DNA of 64,000 nucleotides from NCBI GenBank assembly GCA_022829145.1, contig CM040744.1, positions 8,901,001 through 8,965,000 on the forward strand, in the 5' to 3' direction. The stretch is from Albula goreensis. Its lineage: Eukaryota > Chordata > Actinopteri > Albuliformes > Albulidae. The notes beneath the pieces were generated by a model. The model searched no databases, was not told the DNA's origin, and saw only the letters and a list, made by a program, of their open reading frames with translations. Below are positions 25,105 through 40,700 of the stretch, piece by piece; the first letter of the stretch is position 1, and every line of letters begins with the position of its first letter. A program made the translations under genes and the position numbers.

Positions 25105-28100
25105 CCACAGCGAAATACATTTATAGTTTATTTTATATAAAAACCCCAAACAGCAAATTAAAAAAGCTTAGTATTACAAGAAACAGATTACAGAAACAGC
25201 TCATTTTCATTAAAGCATTACACTGACAGAAAGCCATGTTACAACCCATTCCTATCCTCAAAATACAGTACTTCAGTCTAAGTCATATTGCACACCAATC
25301 CACACAGTACTGCACAGCGCAAAGTGTACATGCTATAAAGTGCTAGCTTGAAAAATTTAACAGATAGGAAGTTCTCAAATATTTGGTTTTTGAAATTGCT
25401 ATCTGAAGATAAATCATATTTTCACCAGCCCAAATACTGCAGCTAAGAAAAGCATTGACGGTACCCATTTCTATCCAGTGTTTATTACAAAAACAAGTGT
25501 TTCCTACCACATGACCTTCATCAAGGTCATGAGAAAACCTCAAATGAATGAAAAATTCTACTATATTTAAGCCCCAAAAATAATCATACATTCAGTGAAA
25601 TTACATATAGAACGGATGAAGTCTGAGACTTGATGCAACCATGTGTCAGAAAATCTGCATATCATTTGCACAGATTATGATGAAAACAAAGCCAGAATTG
25701 TCAATCAACATCAGAGATCACAATGATATGCAGGGATATCTGAGGAAATGTCGCATCCAAATAGTACAATGGAATCAAGAGTAACTTTGTTTAGTCTGAT
25801 CCATCTCTCAGGAATAAAAAATACCCATTACTTTGTACCCGAATACCATAATGATATTTTAATATTCACAGAAAAAAGTATTCACCACAAAAACAAAAAT
25901 AAACTCTTCGACACTCAAACATAGACACTCAAATCAAAAATCTAGGACAGACAGAACAGGTTATGAATACTTTTTTAAAAGCCCCTTGACAATGGCAGTC
26001 ATACAAGTAGATTTGATTTATTCATTGGTCACATTTCTAACTGAATAGAACATTTCTTATAGCTGCTGATTAAAGGGGCGGCTTTCTAAAGGAACAGCAA
26101 AAACAACAAAAACAAACAAACCACAAAGGACTGATGGTTAATGTGTTGTCTTAGCATTTGTATTTTTGTTAAAGGTCTGTGAATAGCACCAGAATCAGCA
26201 GACACTTATTGGTTTGGATTAATTCAACCAGTCAACCAATTTTGACTATATGCGTTCAGCAGGGATCCAATATAATATATTATTTTGATAGCTTCTCATG
26301 CCATTTGGCTGCATTCCAACTAAATATCATATCCGGTCTTTCGGTATGCACATTTTCAAAGGCTAAAATACAAAAATAAGAGATTCATTGATTCATTTTA
26401 AAAAGAACTGTATATTTCTCTTTGCCCCAGTGAATTTGACTTCTTTTCTGTGTTATTCACATGTAACCACAGAGCCTGACTCTGCAGACAGAACGTTCCA
26501 GAATGGAGAACTTCCTGGTTGTACCAGCGCAGTTGAATTCATCTGTGAAGTAAGCTGAGTGAGGGGGAAAACAACAGTCATCACAAACAGCAAAAAAATA
26601 TTTTTTTTGCTTTGTTTCTGAAGTGAAAAGCAGTTTAACTGAGCAAGTATGTACAGTTAAGAGGTTCGCCAGGGTACAGCAAGGAGGTAGGTAGCAAGAG
26701 GCCGACAGGGCCAGAACCTGAGGTAACACGTGCACTTATTACAGTAAAACACCCTGGCCAGACCGACAAATATTCCAGTTCCCATAAAAATACATCCCTT
26801 TGGGGCGGGGAAGACAAGTGACCCGCTTATCTGCATCGGCCCACAACTGTGTACCTGTTCCAACAGGGCCAATTAACAGCTGACGAGTCTGAATCAATTC
26901 AGCTGAAACATCTCTATTCTCCACGGTTAACTACATTCGTTACACTGCATTTCTACTCAAGATGGACTAATCCAATAAGAGACACAACCAGCGAGAGGCT
27001 TAAAAAGCAGCACTTGTGTAGCTCAGCCCTGCTTTTATTTTCCACACTTTGCCCTACAGAAATACATTCGTGGTGTTGAAAGAGACCTATCCAAGTTGTA
27101 GAAGAGCAATTTTTACTAAGCAAATTCCAAGACGTCTGATCCTTTACAGTATGCAGCTCCAATATTTACAATGTCAGTTTTGCTCTCCACATTTCCCAGA
27201 CAGGTTAAATTGCCTATGAGACTTAAAATGTAATCAGTTCCTTAACATTGAAAATATTTTCATTTCATGATCTACATCAATATAGTGCAACAGTAACCCT
27301 CTGAGGTGGAAGAATTAAAGTACTTTAAAAATTGTGCATGGTTTTTTAATTAAAGTCAATGAGTGAAAAGGTGCATCGCAAGGTGCTCAATTCTGAACCT
27401 CTAAATAGTTATACTACAGCCCTAAAGCATGTGCGAAACGTGTCCTGCATTTGATTAGTGTTGAGACGGTAGGTGCTGCTTTGGACGTGAATGTGTAAGG
27501 TGCTCACAGTAGTCTCCAATTGCCAATTAAACTTTGTTTTGAATGAACTGAACAACCAATATCCCTAGGTGGCCAGACAACCTTATATTACAATCTTAGT
27601 GACTATATGTACAGACAATGTGCAAGAGAACAGGAAGGAGGGACTGAAAGGAAATACTTATCAAATCTGTCTTTCAAAACCACTACACTCTGATGACAAC
27701 GTACCAACTTACAACAGCAATACACAACTTCTTACCGACTGAAAATAACCCTCATTTTTAAAAACTATACATCTTCTTTGATTGTGCCTTTATAAGCAAT
27801 TCACCCTGTGAAATCTGTCAACAGTAGACTGTAGAACATTAGCCAGTGTCCAATCTTCCCCGATCAAGTTATGTTTTACAGCAGGGATAAAGGGGACTGC
27901 ATCGGACACAAGCTTGTGCGTGTCACCTGTAATTTTGTGGATGTTGGTCATGTTTATTCCTTTTGCTGATTTTGTTGAAGAATGCTCATTTCCCCTGTCA
28001 GGAAGCCTGACGTGAAGCTGATTTAGTACCATGATTTACACTGACAGTCAGCTAGAGATCTTTCTAGATTACTGGTATCACTATCACCACCATGATTATT

Positions 28101-28363
28101 ACTCTTCTCATATCTAAAAGGGTCAAGGCACACCAGTGGTCATAGGCAAGGTTTTTCAGGTTTTCGCTTGGCTTAGTATTACTGGACATGTAGTGCTACA
28201 TTAAAAGGGTGTTCCTCAAAGCCTGTGAGCTGCGTGACGCAAATCAAATTAAAACGGGGAACGGAGTTGGTGACAGTTGCTAAATGCTACAACAGGGATC
28301 TTCTTGTGGAAGATATTTGAGAGACCGGTTGAAAGGCAGGGGGGCGGAGATCGTGCGGGCAGT
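25105..28363 (-). other. trim36: probable trim36 3' UTR
   Basis: About 3.2 kb of AT-rich DNA without a recognisable exon between the trim36 stop and a consensus AATAAA (minus strand, plus 25127-25132). Earlier AATAAA words occur too, for example at about 26016 and 27030, so shorter forms are possible. The 3' end is inferred from the signal only. Confidence 0.4.
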
Positions 28364-28727
28364 CTAGTGCCCGTTGCCGTTGTATGCCAGCCGCTTGGCG
28401 GTGATGAACTCCTCGAGGTGCACCCCCCCGCTGCCCATCAGGCCGAAGGCGGGGTACATGGTGCCCGAACAGTCCACCTGTCGCTCATAAAGGCACCTCA
28501 TGGTGTCGCCGTCGTAGAAGAAGACTCGCCCCTCCTCGTAGTCCAGGCAGACACCGATGCGCTGGGGCATGGGCAGCACGCGGTTGCCGTGGTCGCCGGC
28601 AGCCGCGGCGACGGAGCCCTTGGGGATGAAGAGCTTACCCATCCCCACGGTGACGAGGGTGAACGGCTGGGAGAGCTCATAGCAGGTGTCCTCACTGCCA
28701 CTGTCGTGGCCGCTGTCGTGGTCATAT
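28364..28727 (-). CDS. trim36: trim36 exon 10, end of B30.2/SPRY and stop
   Basis: Residues 621-741 and TAG at 28366-28364. It starts with the A that completes the split arginine, then YDHDSGHDSGSEDTCYELSQ, the TRIM36-typical acidic serine stretch. FTLVTVGMGKLFIPKG and CLYERQVDCSGTMYPAFGLM follow, with GSGGVHLEEFITAKRL at the end. The last residues AYNGNGH differ from the human tail. Confidence 0.96.
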
Positions 28728-31700
28728 CTGCCATGATGGAAAAACATGTTAGGCCTCACTTGCACCACACAAATCATGCTCAACACAGGAGTGTAGATTC
28801 AACAGGATGTCTTTGGTTTATGCAGTTCTCGCTTTACACGAACACAAGTGTTTGTTCATAAACACCTCATTCACTGATTGTCATGTAACCTTCTGTGCAT
28901 TTCCTCTTGCTATAAGCCTTCACTACACCCAACAAAATTTTGTAACACATCCAATAAATAAATAGTCAAACATACTACATCAATAAATGGCAGGTGTCAA
29001 ATAGGGCAACACCTCTGTGAACCACCTTCTGGGAATCTGACCACTGTCTAAACATGCTCCTGGCATGGTGATTTCTGGTACAGTGACAACTGCTCCCAGT
29101 GTTTTCAGATCACTCAAGACCTGAATGCCAAATTTCCAAAGCTCATTGGGATTACAACCATAAGTGGAAAACTGATTTTAAAACCATGTAAATGTCTATT
29201 CCCATAGATAAAGATGATTAGGCTTCCAGGAAACGATGTTGATGGTTTCTGACACTTTTACACATAACCAATCCCCATTTCTCAATTTCTATGCAAAACA
29301 CCCACCTACTTTGCATAAAATTTCATAGCGGAGAACACAATCTCCCGTGGCGTTGCTTTTTCCAGGAAACCTTGCTTTGCAAAGGCTAAAGCATTTCAGG
29401 CTGCATAACACAAGCAGCCCTCTGAGACGCAGGCTGTGGGGCGTCGGAGTCGGCCGTACCTTGGGCTGCTGGTGTCGCGGGGGTGGTGGAACCACTCCTG
29501 CAGCTTGGAGTCGGAGGCCACGCCCACCTTCACCATGTAGGAATGCGGCTCCACGTGGAAGGCCCAGTAGTGTCTGCCCTGGGAGATGCCCGTGTCGCCA
29601 ATGATGTAGTCCAGGCAGACGTAGCTGCCCGTCTGCACACGCTCGGCGGCCAGCAGGAAAGGCAGCCCGGCTACACTCTGCACCGAGTCGCGCTGCTTGT
29701 TCAGCACCAAACGCTCGGGGCTGAAGCCACACTTGTCATTAAACAGGAAGCCGAAAACTGTAACAAGGAAACAAACGTGGTGCTCTGAGAATTTGAACTA
29801 ATGCTGCATAGCTGTTCAAGCAGTTACAAATTTTATGCTTTAAAGCTCTACAGAAACAGAATGTATCGATTGCCCCCCCAGTTTCCCAGTTTCATGATAT
29901 AACATACAGGTGAAGAAACTACAAAACTACTTCAACATACATATTAGCATATATATGTGTGTGTGTGTGTGTGTTTGTTACATCCTTGAACCTTTTCCCC
30001 CCCCCAGACATTCTATTTACCCTCAGCCACCTATTGTGCAAGACTCAAAAATATATATCCTTTAAGTGAGCAGCTCAACAGCCTAAACCCACATACAAAT
30101 AGCAACTAAAAATCTCTTGTGCTAATCCAAAATATTTTTAGAGGTTCAGTTCGGTAGTTAATCAGGTGGGGGCGCCATTGTCAAAAAGCATAAACACCAG
30201 TTCCTGACAGAGCACGTACTGCAGTGTTGGCAGTTAAGCTGACACAGCAGTAAGTACCTGGGGCGTGATAAGTGATTCATGGTGAAGGACCTCTTGGTAA
30301 TTATACCAATTTCCTTGCGTTTCTGAAAAACTACTTTAGTTCAGGCAAATCAAAGAACCAACCCAGATTCAAGTACAAAAAGGACGAGTACCTGATTTTT
30401 TGAACATATATTTTCCTTTTATGAAATGTTCAACATATTTAGATTCCCTCGCTTACCTATTTCACTGCTTCACCCCTCGATTTTAAGTTGTATTTAACTG
30501 AAAAGCAAAAATGAATCATGCCACAGAATGTAGGTTTTACAGGCATACCATCTGCATGTAAAGGTGCTTTTCAGAGAATATTTCACAGGATGAAAAAAAA
30601 ATATTTAACAAATAATCCATCAGAGCGTCAGAAATTACTTAATTTTGTAGAACCCTCACCACCCCAACTTAAAAAACTATTAACGGGCAATTATTAGATA
30701 AATCTTTTACAAATCAAGTGTTTCAAAAAAAGCAGCGTGGGGTACCACAAAAGTAGCCCAGACTGCACACTGGCACCTGGAGTCCTTCTTCCAAAAATAC
30801 CGGGTAAATACGTCAGAGTTACCATGGAAAAATGGTGTTTTTGATATCTTTGTCACTTCAGCCACATATTAAAAATGAAACTTCAAAAACATGCAATGCT
30901 ACACATAACTGAAGTGTTTCAGTGCCCCATTTGTATTCCAGTGAGTTTACCCACAGCCACAACACGGACACAGAGAGTGGGGTGGGGGGTCTGGGGACAG
31001 CCAGCTCACCCGTGGTTCGTTGCCACGTCCCCCCCAACCCCCACTTTGTGGAGATCCGGAATTCCTGCTCATTAATAACACAGGCTATTCGCTTGTACAC
31101 GTCCCAAAGAGCACAGGAATGCAGATCCGCTTCTGTGTTAATTTACACTGGGCCGGGTGCCAGCAGGAGTTAGGGGAGACCGGAGAGGTATGCATTATGA
31201 GACAGACCAAAAAAAAACTAATAAAAAAAAAAAGCCATCAATAAAAGTGCAGCCGTTTGCCATTTTTCATGTGAAGATGATAGAAAGTGCTGCTTCATTA
31301 ATTTATGACCGCCTCTATGATACTCACAGTGCTCAACGGTTTTTGTCTGAGGTTTTGAATTCTAGCACAATAACAGATCCAGGACCAGTGTTAACTGTCC
31401 AAAATTCTGAGAATAGGGATACTGAGGGGGGGGAAGGGGGAGTTTAAACTGACCCAGGGTCTGTGTTTCAAGCCAGACCATTCACACCTTGAATCCAAAG
31501 CATACATTGTAGTTTTTGGAGTCTGTGGCATATCTCTATACCAGAGTTCATAAATGATGAAGGGTCCTGTCTCGCAATATGCCGAAGGGAGGCAAATACA
31601 GCTCGTCATGGAAAAAGTCTCCACTGGAAAATGAACTGTCTCACTTACCTCAAAATATAATTTGGGGAGGAAAGCATGTCAATGTAATCTTCCCTAAAGC

Positions 31701-34700
31701 CGTGTGCTAAATACCCTGACAGCACTTCAAACAGGTGATTAAAAACTTTTTTTCCTAAAATCTCACACATTGTGCTTTGACAGTCTTAGTCTTTTATATA
31801 CAGAGTTGACATGGTAATTAGACTAATTTTCTACGATGTCCTGACCATTCACACAAATGATAGCATTAAAACGCATTTATTACCCCTTATGTGTTACATC
31901 ACGGAACAGGACACGTGCTCTAGCTTATTTCACACACGACAAACCATTTAAATCAACAAATGGTTTGATGGTTTAAAATGGCAAAGTGAAAGTCTATTTA
32001 TGTTGTATAATGTTATGTTCTTGAGTTCACAGACTTGAGAAAAGCAGAACCTCAGGATTGGTGGTTTCTCTCCCATTTGCTTTTTAAACAGTTTCTGTCT
32101 CTTTGTTTTACTGCACAACAGCCCATTCTGCAGCTGTGCTCTCATTCAAGTTAGATCAACAGAAAAAAAAAATACTTTACCATTCACCCACTTATCTGTT
32201 GCAGCCACCACTTGTACCTAGTGCCATGAACATAAAACTGATTCAATAAACTGTGGTTATTACTTTAGTACTGCAAATATTTAAATGTACGCCTTTGGAA
32301 GCCTTTCACAAATAGATGCTAATTATGTGTGACGTCAATAGCCATGTAAGCCAACGTTAATATGGAGAGGCACAATGAACGGGGAGCTCAAAGGTCAGAA
32401 AATGGGCTGTCTTTAGGCTGTGTTTCGCCACTGAAATGTCAGTGTCAAATGAATAATAATTATAACGGTGTACAGAACCACTGGAAAGCCTAATTTTAGG
32501 TTCTACTCAGACAGTTTAACATGGAGAGAACCGAAGCCAATAAAATTGACACAGCGTTTCAACCCATGGCCGGAGAATTCCGTACAATTAAGGATGCAGC
32601 TCATGCCTGCTCCCATTCCAGATGGACGGTCGTTTTGAAAAGCCTCTAAACCTTGCAGTTCCCAGATCAGGACTTTACCGGGGCTGGAATGTTAATTGTT
32701 GGTGTATCATGCTTTTTATGGACCTGATAACATTCCAACACAGTAAAACCAAACTGCACCAGAGTGTTTTTGTTTTTCAATTGATATTGTATCTACTGGA
32801 GAGCAAAGGCCACATCATTACTTGGATATTAATAACAAATACTTATCAGACAAATAAAAATTTCTGCCACATGTCTTTGCTCAGTTGGAAGTTCCTTTGT
32901 GTCAAATTGTGGGGAAAAACAGAAAAAGGTCTCACCCATTTCACCCATTTACATTCATATGGTTTCAAGTACTTAATCAACTGTTGCTGACTTTGAATTA
33001 GGAATATGTGAGTAATGCTACATACATGGAGTGGGCAGGTGTGTGGGGTCTTGCCTATCGAATGTGTGCGTGTACCTGGAGCAGGTGGGGTGTAGAAGGA
33101 CACCTCCGGGCTGTAGGAGCTGAAGGCGGCGTTGCGGCGGGTTCGGACCCTGAAGGAGTAGACGCTGTCGCTGTCCAGGTCGCACACCACGGTGCTGGGC
33201 CCGTGCACGCTCTCCCTCACCTGCCACCTGCCCTGCTCCTCATCCACTCCGTGCTTCCTATACTCCAGAACCTGCTGGTCTGTGGGGCAGCTGTCCTCCG
33301 GGAGCTCCCAGCATATCAGCCCCTCGTTGTACACGCGGCTCTGGGCCCTGTTAATGATGGGGGGATCAGGCACTGAAGAGAGGGATGGAGGGAGGGAGAG
33401 GAAGCAGGAAGCAGGAAGAGGAAGGAGATACAAAGCCACTGTTAACACATTGCTTGAGGCATCAAATACTTCAGGGTATTACAAGTGAAAGACATGAGCT
33501 AAAATAGGTCTTTCAAGATAACACATGAAACACAAGAGCAACATTTAGACTAATCTCTTAAACTAAATGCTGAACACAGAGATTATCTTGAAATACGGGT
33601 TAAAGTGCACCAACTAATTATATCTTGTTAAATGAAAAAGAATGCTTATACTGTACTAAAAGCAAGCACAAAACTGCCTTTTCTCTGTAGAGAATGCCCT
33701 CTTTGGAATGCCGAGTTCATCCTGTAGTCCATTACAGCAGCATGCTTCTTCAACTTGGGAGGACAAACAGTAGTATGCCTTCTCCAAGATGTATGCAGCC
33801 AGCTGTTGGCTTCTATTATTCCTCTAGCTGTGCTGCAGAGTTACTAAAAAAAAGAGGACTGAACAGCTAGCACAGCTAGCTCCAGCAAATTGCATACACC
33901 CTATTGGCCAGAGGGGTCACTGTTGAGCAACTGTCCTAGTGCCCAGTCCTGCCCTTCTTCCCTGGGCATCGTTATGGCCACTTGTGTGCTCCAAGCCAGG
34001 ATTAGCCTCCAGACTGATAACCCTGACTGTGGCAAAGTCACAGTTTACATAGACTACAGGATCATGACACTGCTGTCTGCAGGGTCACAATACATGATTG
34101 ATGCATTCTATATTTCATTGATATTCTGCTGATGTCATCAGTGTAGGATCACATATGACTGTCTCCCCACCACATCTGTGTAACAGTAAAAAGTGTTAGA
34201 AAAGCATCCTTTTTTTGTTCCTTCTCTAGATGGGGTTGCTTAGCAAGAGTGGTTGCAATCAATCATTTGTCAATAAAGAATTCACTGCAGAACGTTTCAC
34301 CAGTTTCACAGGGAGGGCTGGGTGGAACAAAGTATTTGATGTGCAGAAAAATCAATACATTCCCTTACTGGCATGAATCTGCAGATTTCTATTTGCAATG
34401 ACGCAAATGTGCTCCTTACATTTGCATTAATGGAACGTTCATGAAAATTCAGCCGCAGCTTTTTTTTTTTTCTGCCAAGTTCCCAGCAAAGGCGTTCTAT
34501 GGATTCCCCTTTTACCTCCCCGCGCGTCTAAGGATTCTGAAATTCCCGTTACCAACCAGAGAGCCGGGCCCTCTGTCCCACAGGGCGAAGACGCACAATC
34601 TCACCGAGGCGTCGGGACAGCTGCCAAGACCCTGGGCACAGAGCCTGAGCGCTCTGTTCTGAGACGAGAACTATTGATCTGTCCAAGAGGGGCATTAAGC

Positions 34701-37700
34701 TGCAAAAACACAAGCCTCAGCCCCATGGTAGCCAGGCACCCACACCGACTAAATGCCTCCGGCAACACAAGAAGGTTTCGCCTGTATCTTAAAAACTCTT
34801 ATCATGACAGTTCATCACTCATTATACATGGTTATAATGATCAAAATGTAGATTCAAAGCGGGAGACGCTGAGAGAGGAAGGAAGTGCACATCATATGGT
34901 CTGAAGAGCACCATTGGCTGCTGAGTCACTCTGATACACAGCAGGCAAGACCATCCATAGAGGCGTAAGGCAGAGTTGCGGTGTTAGTTCCCCCCCATGT
35001 AACCAATTCGCTTAATGCTGGACATCAATCCGCAGGGGTTCCGACAGCAACATTTCCACACTTAGCCATTAAGAGTGGGCATCAAACTGACAACCTCTGC
35101 TTTAAGCTGCCTGGTTCGGGGTTTATTACATTTTTGTTCAGACAAAGAACAGGGGCTAAGTGCCTTCAGTTACACCAACATGAGAAGGAACATTTGTACA
35201 AGTTTAACAATGAAACTGCAACACTGGGAGGGAAGATTTTTTTCCACTCATTTCTTAGGTAAGAAATTCATCAGAAAGTTAGAATTTATTAATTTAACAC
35301 ATAATTAGGTTGCCTTGGACCATGAAATTAAGCGCTCAAGAAAAAGTAATCATTAGAAACTGAAGACAAGTAAAGCTTGGTACATCCAAACAAACCCTTC
35401 CCCCCCTGTGTTTCCCTTTCTTCTAATATAACCCCAGGTGGCTTTTAAAATGACTCTATATAAAGACATGGATGCTGACAGGCTGTGCATTTTCTTAAGT
35501 AAATACATTGAAAAAATGAAACAGAATTTCAGATACTGGAGGCAATCGAAGCACTGGCTTTTCCCATGATCACGATTAAAGTCAGCAGCAAGCAGGGTTG
35601 GATTTTTTTCATCCAATCCCAAACGCAAATACATGCCCTACAAATGTTTGTATTGATCTTTGAAATATTGATCTTTTTTCTTCTCTTCAAGATGTTTTGT
35701 CAAAAGAATCATTTCTGCTTTGCTACATTTCTCCATTCAGTTATTGCTCGTTTAATCCAAATTAAATTTACAATAACGAAGAGTGGGCAGGGGCTGCTGG
35801 ATCTCAGCGTGAAAAATGATGTGCTGTTGTGAAACAAAATTTTCTTCTTTAGTGAAATTCAGAGAACCAAGGGAAAATGATGTTCAGACATGGAGGGAGA
35901 CTAAACCTCACTCATGGGATTGAAACTGAATTTATTCAGCAGAGACAGAAACAAGCAATGACTAGCCAAACCTTGAAGTACACAAACTAAAATAGTTTTA
36001 GATTTTGCATTTTGAGGGCAATTTGAAAAATCATAATTTCCACATACATCTGTGTAGGGTAATAAACACAATTTAACTTTTGTTTACCTAAATACAACAG
36101 TACTCGCCATTTACAAATGAACCCAAGGCAATGTGTTTATTTGGGCAGTGCGCATGTTAATATTGGTAATCGATGTACCTCAGAAGGCTCAATGAAAGAT
36201 TCTTGGTACATCCAACCAATCACTTTCTCAGGGTATTAGCAGTACCGCCTTCTTAATCCTGGTGTGAAAAGGGTCTCAGGCTAAGGTCACTCAGACCCGG
36301 TCAGTTTTTAACAGGGATAAAAACCCACACAGCTCTTAGGATTGGGAGCTCTCTTTAAATAGACTCACTCCTGACCCCTGTCCTCCAGGGGTGAGTCTAA
36401 CAAACGGATCATTACAGCTCACAGTGGGACTCTAAGCAATGACGTAACCTCCTAACTGTGATCGTTCTACGGCAAAGACACAACAAGCCCAATGATTAAG
36501 AGGATTAATCTGTGAAGCACATCACAGTGCCTTTTGCTTTTGGGGATCATTTGATGGCCATGGCTGATGGTCACTTCAAAAATAAACATAATGTTTACTG
36601 CTGTCTCCTTTACAATTGGCCAATTAACAGTGTTAAGGGCTTTTCATTTTGTTACACAACTGCAGTCAACTTGGCTAGAGCAATTAATCAATTATGACAT
36701 GTCAAGTGTGGTGTAAAGGTGCTGAAAGACTTCACTGAAGAGCCTACAGGATCAGGTATGTACGCGCGTGTCTCAAAAATAGTGCGAGTGACTGGTTGCG
36801 TAGTTAATGAACCCCTCACCTCCTCCAAAGCACATCTCCTTCAGCATGACCTCCTCTTTGGACACGTCCAGAGCAAATTCATCGAACCCGGGGTCGGCAG
36901 CTGGGTGGAAGGTCTTCAGGGACTCTGTGGCTTTCTGGATCCTGGAGCAGAGGGATTATGTGTTATGTTGGTGCCGAGACATACTAGACATTCTGACTAA
37001 AGACTGAAAAATGGGAGTGCTGGCAGGGAATCAAAGCTATATTAATGCTTAAGTGACATTATCATACTCTTAATATAAGTGCAGTATAGAAAAAATGCTT
37101 TTGAAGACACCAATTTACATACCAATATAGCTGACATATCAGCTATATAAATGTGATCATAGTTTAGTGATTGTGGTTAACAACTTTATTCAAGATTACA
37201 CAGCAGTGCCTCACCTCCTAAATGAACTTTCTTGGTAAAACCAACAATGCATGGATAATAATGCCCCCCAAAAACCAAGCCATGTTGTTTGTAGATCGAC
37301 CATGAGAACAATAAAAAAGGCCAGAGAAGCAGCTATAACTAGACTTGCAGGTCCTCTGGAAACTTTGGGCGGTTACTGAGAGTGTCTCAAGCTGCTTTGT
37401 ATCTAATGGAGATCAATTATCAGGATTAAAGCAGAGAATGTCAGGCCTGTTGAATTGAATTTCCAGGACAAATCCGTCCACACGTGTCACTTTAAAAAGC
37501 TGAAAGCCTAATAACACGTGGTCAGATATTCGCCAAAACATTGACCGATGGCCCGAGACAGAGGCCTTCGCATAAGGAGATTCTAACTTCAGCACGCAAA
37601 AGGCCCCAATCCAAGTTAGAATATTAAGAGCTACAGAGTGACCAGTAATACAGAACGGCCTTCAGGGAAATGTATGAACTCTGATCACAATTGGAGAACG

Positions 37701-40700
37701 GTTAATATCTGACCACAGCGGGGGGCAGCCAGGGGGCCGAGGCGTGTAGAGGTAGTCCAAACCTGATGTGAAGCTGCTTGGCGGTCTGTACGAAGCAGGA
37801 CTGGTCAGTCTCCTTCAGCACCTCCTGGGCGTAGCCCACCAGACCGCTGTTCTCCAGCATGCCCTGATACTCATCCACCTGGCCGCGCAGCTTCTCCAGG
37901 CGCCGGGTCCTCGACTGCTCGATGGACCGCAACATGTCTGCTTTCTTCTCCTGCAGGATTTCGAAGAGGCGGTCGAAGTGCTCATTGGCCTGCCTTTCTG
38001 CCAGAGTTCCATTTTCCTATTGCCAGGGAAAAAAAAAAAAAAAAAGACAAGTGCAAAAGACGTCAATCTCAGAAGAATGAGGTTGTTAAATTCACTCATT
38101 TCTTGGCAAAATTCTCTGTATACTATTGAAGTATTCATAACAATGCCAACAGCCAGATGTTCCTCGTGTTTTAATGAAGTCAGTCATGAAAGTGCCGATT
38201 AAAATCTTCATCGTCAATCATATGATGAAGTTTTTAAACAATTGTACTTTATTGTTTCATGTTATTTTACTTAGCACAAAAAACTACATCAATCAAAGTT
38301 CAAATGAGCTTGGAACAATCTCCAGTTATGTGCTGTGCTGTGCTGTGCTGTGAATGTCAGGTCAATGTGGCAAAACGTATCATGGATGACGAAACGAAAT
38401 GAAAGTTTTGCCTCATCAGCCATCTTGGGCTTTGGCCAATGAGTTTACCCAAAAGCATCTTTCTATTTCACATTTCCCAAGACATCACGCAGCTCAGCCA
38501 CCTCAGCTAAATAGTCACATCATACTACAAGTGAAAATATGTCAAAATTATTGTAAATGTCATGACCTGCACAACAGGTCCATACTTGTCAGAAAATTGC
38601 CATTCAAACCTTTTTATGAGTAGGACAACATGCAATGGCTCATACAGGCCAAGGTTACACCCATTAGAAGGAGTTCATTAGTCAAATGGATTTCAACAAT
38701 GGAATGCAAATACAGCATTTATTTTTTTATTATTTTTTTTAATGTCATGAAGGCCTACTGGTTTTTAAAAGTGTCATGTTTCAGAGCCTAACCTTTAAAT
38801 AATATGCAAATAAAACTAGACTTGTGGGACACACTATGGATTGAAAGCACTCTTTAGTGTCAGTTCCAAATGTAGATGTAACCTTCCACTCAAATAGGCT
38901 TAAAATTTAAAGCTGCATATTTTTAAAATAGAATAGGCTATATAAGGCTTTTCAGGTTTAAAGAATCTATTTAAACCATTACCTTGCCTGTCTGTCCTCA
39001 TGAATCCATTTAGCCCAGCTAAAGACACGTTCCCACACAGGGATGAAGAGCAGCGATTCTTTCAAGAGCACTCAAGTTATTGATAGTTAGCCAAACCCCC
39101 AACAGCTCTATTTACATCACAATGTCTGGGATGTGAGAGAGTACAGTCCGCGTATTTAAAGCAAGAGAAAGCCGTAGTTCATTCATGGGAAAAGATGAGG
39201 CGTAAAATGACCATAAAGAATGTGGATGTTATGTATAATCATCCCGTCTTGTTTTCCCTACAAATGCATGCAATTACAGAACATAAGATACTTCCTATAA
39301 AATGGCCTTGCCCCTTTACAATACGTATCTGTGGAACACAGTCATGTGTTAAAGTCCTCCAATTTACTCAACAGCAGTATATGATTATGGCACAAAGTTA
39401 TGTGAGAGATCACTGTACATCTTCCAATTGACACTGAATATTGATATCCACCCACTGATTCCTGAACGGGAGACTTCATTTGAAATATGTCACCTTCAGA
39501 CTCCTTTACGTGCGGTCTAGATTTAAGCGCTAAAAACTGAGAACTGTCCATGAACACACACTGCTTTCCTTCTTACAGTTAGTCAGATCACAGACGGTCG
39601 ATAAATGTAAAGCTCTAACTGTAAATACATCACTTATGGTTGTTAAATAGAACTTTGACTATATGTCACTTAGAGAAAAAAGTGAGGTTAATCTTTTCTT
39701 TTTTTCATATCAACACCACAAGTGTACAAATAGCATTCTGAAACTAGCAGCCAGATGACTAGAATTACAGGGTCAGGCACACACACCCAAAGCTTGCATA
39801 AACAACACATGGCTGCATTTAGCTAGCTGTTTTGTCATTGATGCTTTTTTCTGTTCCTCTGTTCTCTTGTTAGCTTGCTATACAACTGGACAACTTCCCC
39901 CCCCACAATGCTTCAGCTAACAGCCCCAGTAATTTTACTGCCCTCATTCTGAGTTAGTGCTTTCCCAAAAGCAGTACTTTCATTTTACAATTGAATGGCA
40001 AACGAAGGTATTAAAAAGGAACTTGAAGTAGACACTAAACAAGTGCCTGCTATATTCTTTCTTTAAATCTAATTTGTCATGAGTACAGCTACAGTACTGC
40101 TGTGCTCATGTCATTTAAACATATGAGCAAAAAACTGATACACTTGGACTATTATTTTTATTTTGTATTGCTCGAAACTACAGCTAATTATAGCCCAGTA
40201 GCTTTGAAAGGGAACGTCACTTCCCATCTCAATATGAATGTTGTTCATATATTCTGACCACAGGAAATTATGCACTCATCCTTAGGGCCAATTATTATGA
40301 CTCAGCTAAAAATATGCAGGATTTGATTTTACTCTCAGAAGCATGTAAAATGCACTGTATGTACTTCCAAGGATATTTGTTGTCTAATGCAGTTTTCCAT
40401 ACTGCAATGCACCATACAAAAAGCACCAATGGCAAGAAATACTGTTATGCTAATTCTATTCACATGGTCAAATCTGATTGGAATTCACAAGACATATAAG
40501 GCCCCCCTGCCCCCCCCGCTGCTGACGCTTTCCCCATGACACTCACAATAAATGAAATCTAGAGATTTTAATATATGCAAAAGTGCATGAGTCAGAACAA
40601 AGAAAAAAAACCCTAAGAACTCTAATGAATATGATGGTCACAATTTCAATAACAGAAAGGTTACCTGATGCAAAAAATAAACTAGGTTTCATATTACAAA

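Noticed and set aside
28277-28861. 194-codon plus-strand open frame over trim36 exon 10
   Set aside because: Antisense shadow of the SPRY coding exon. Similar shadows lie over exons 3, 8 and 9.
33870-34130. Possible second SINE in trim36 intron 7
   Set aside because: Balanced composition and repeat-like words, but no A/B box, tail or duplication could be shown.
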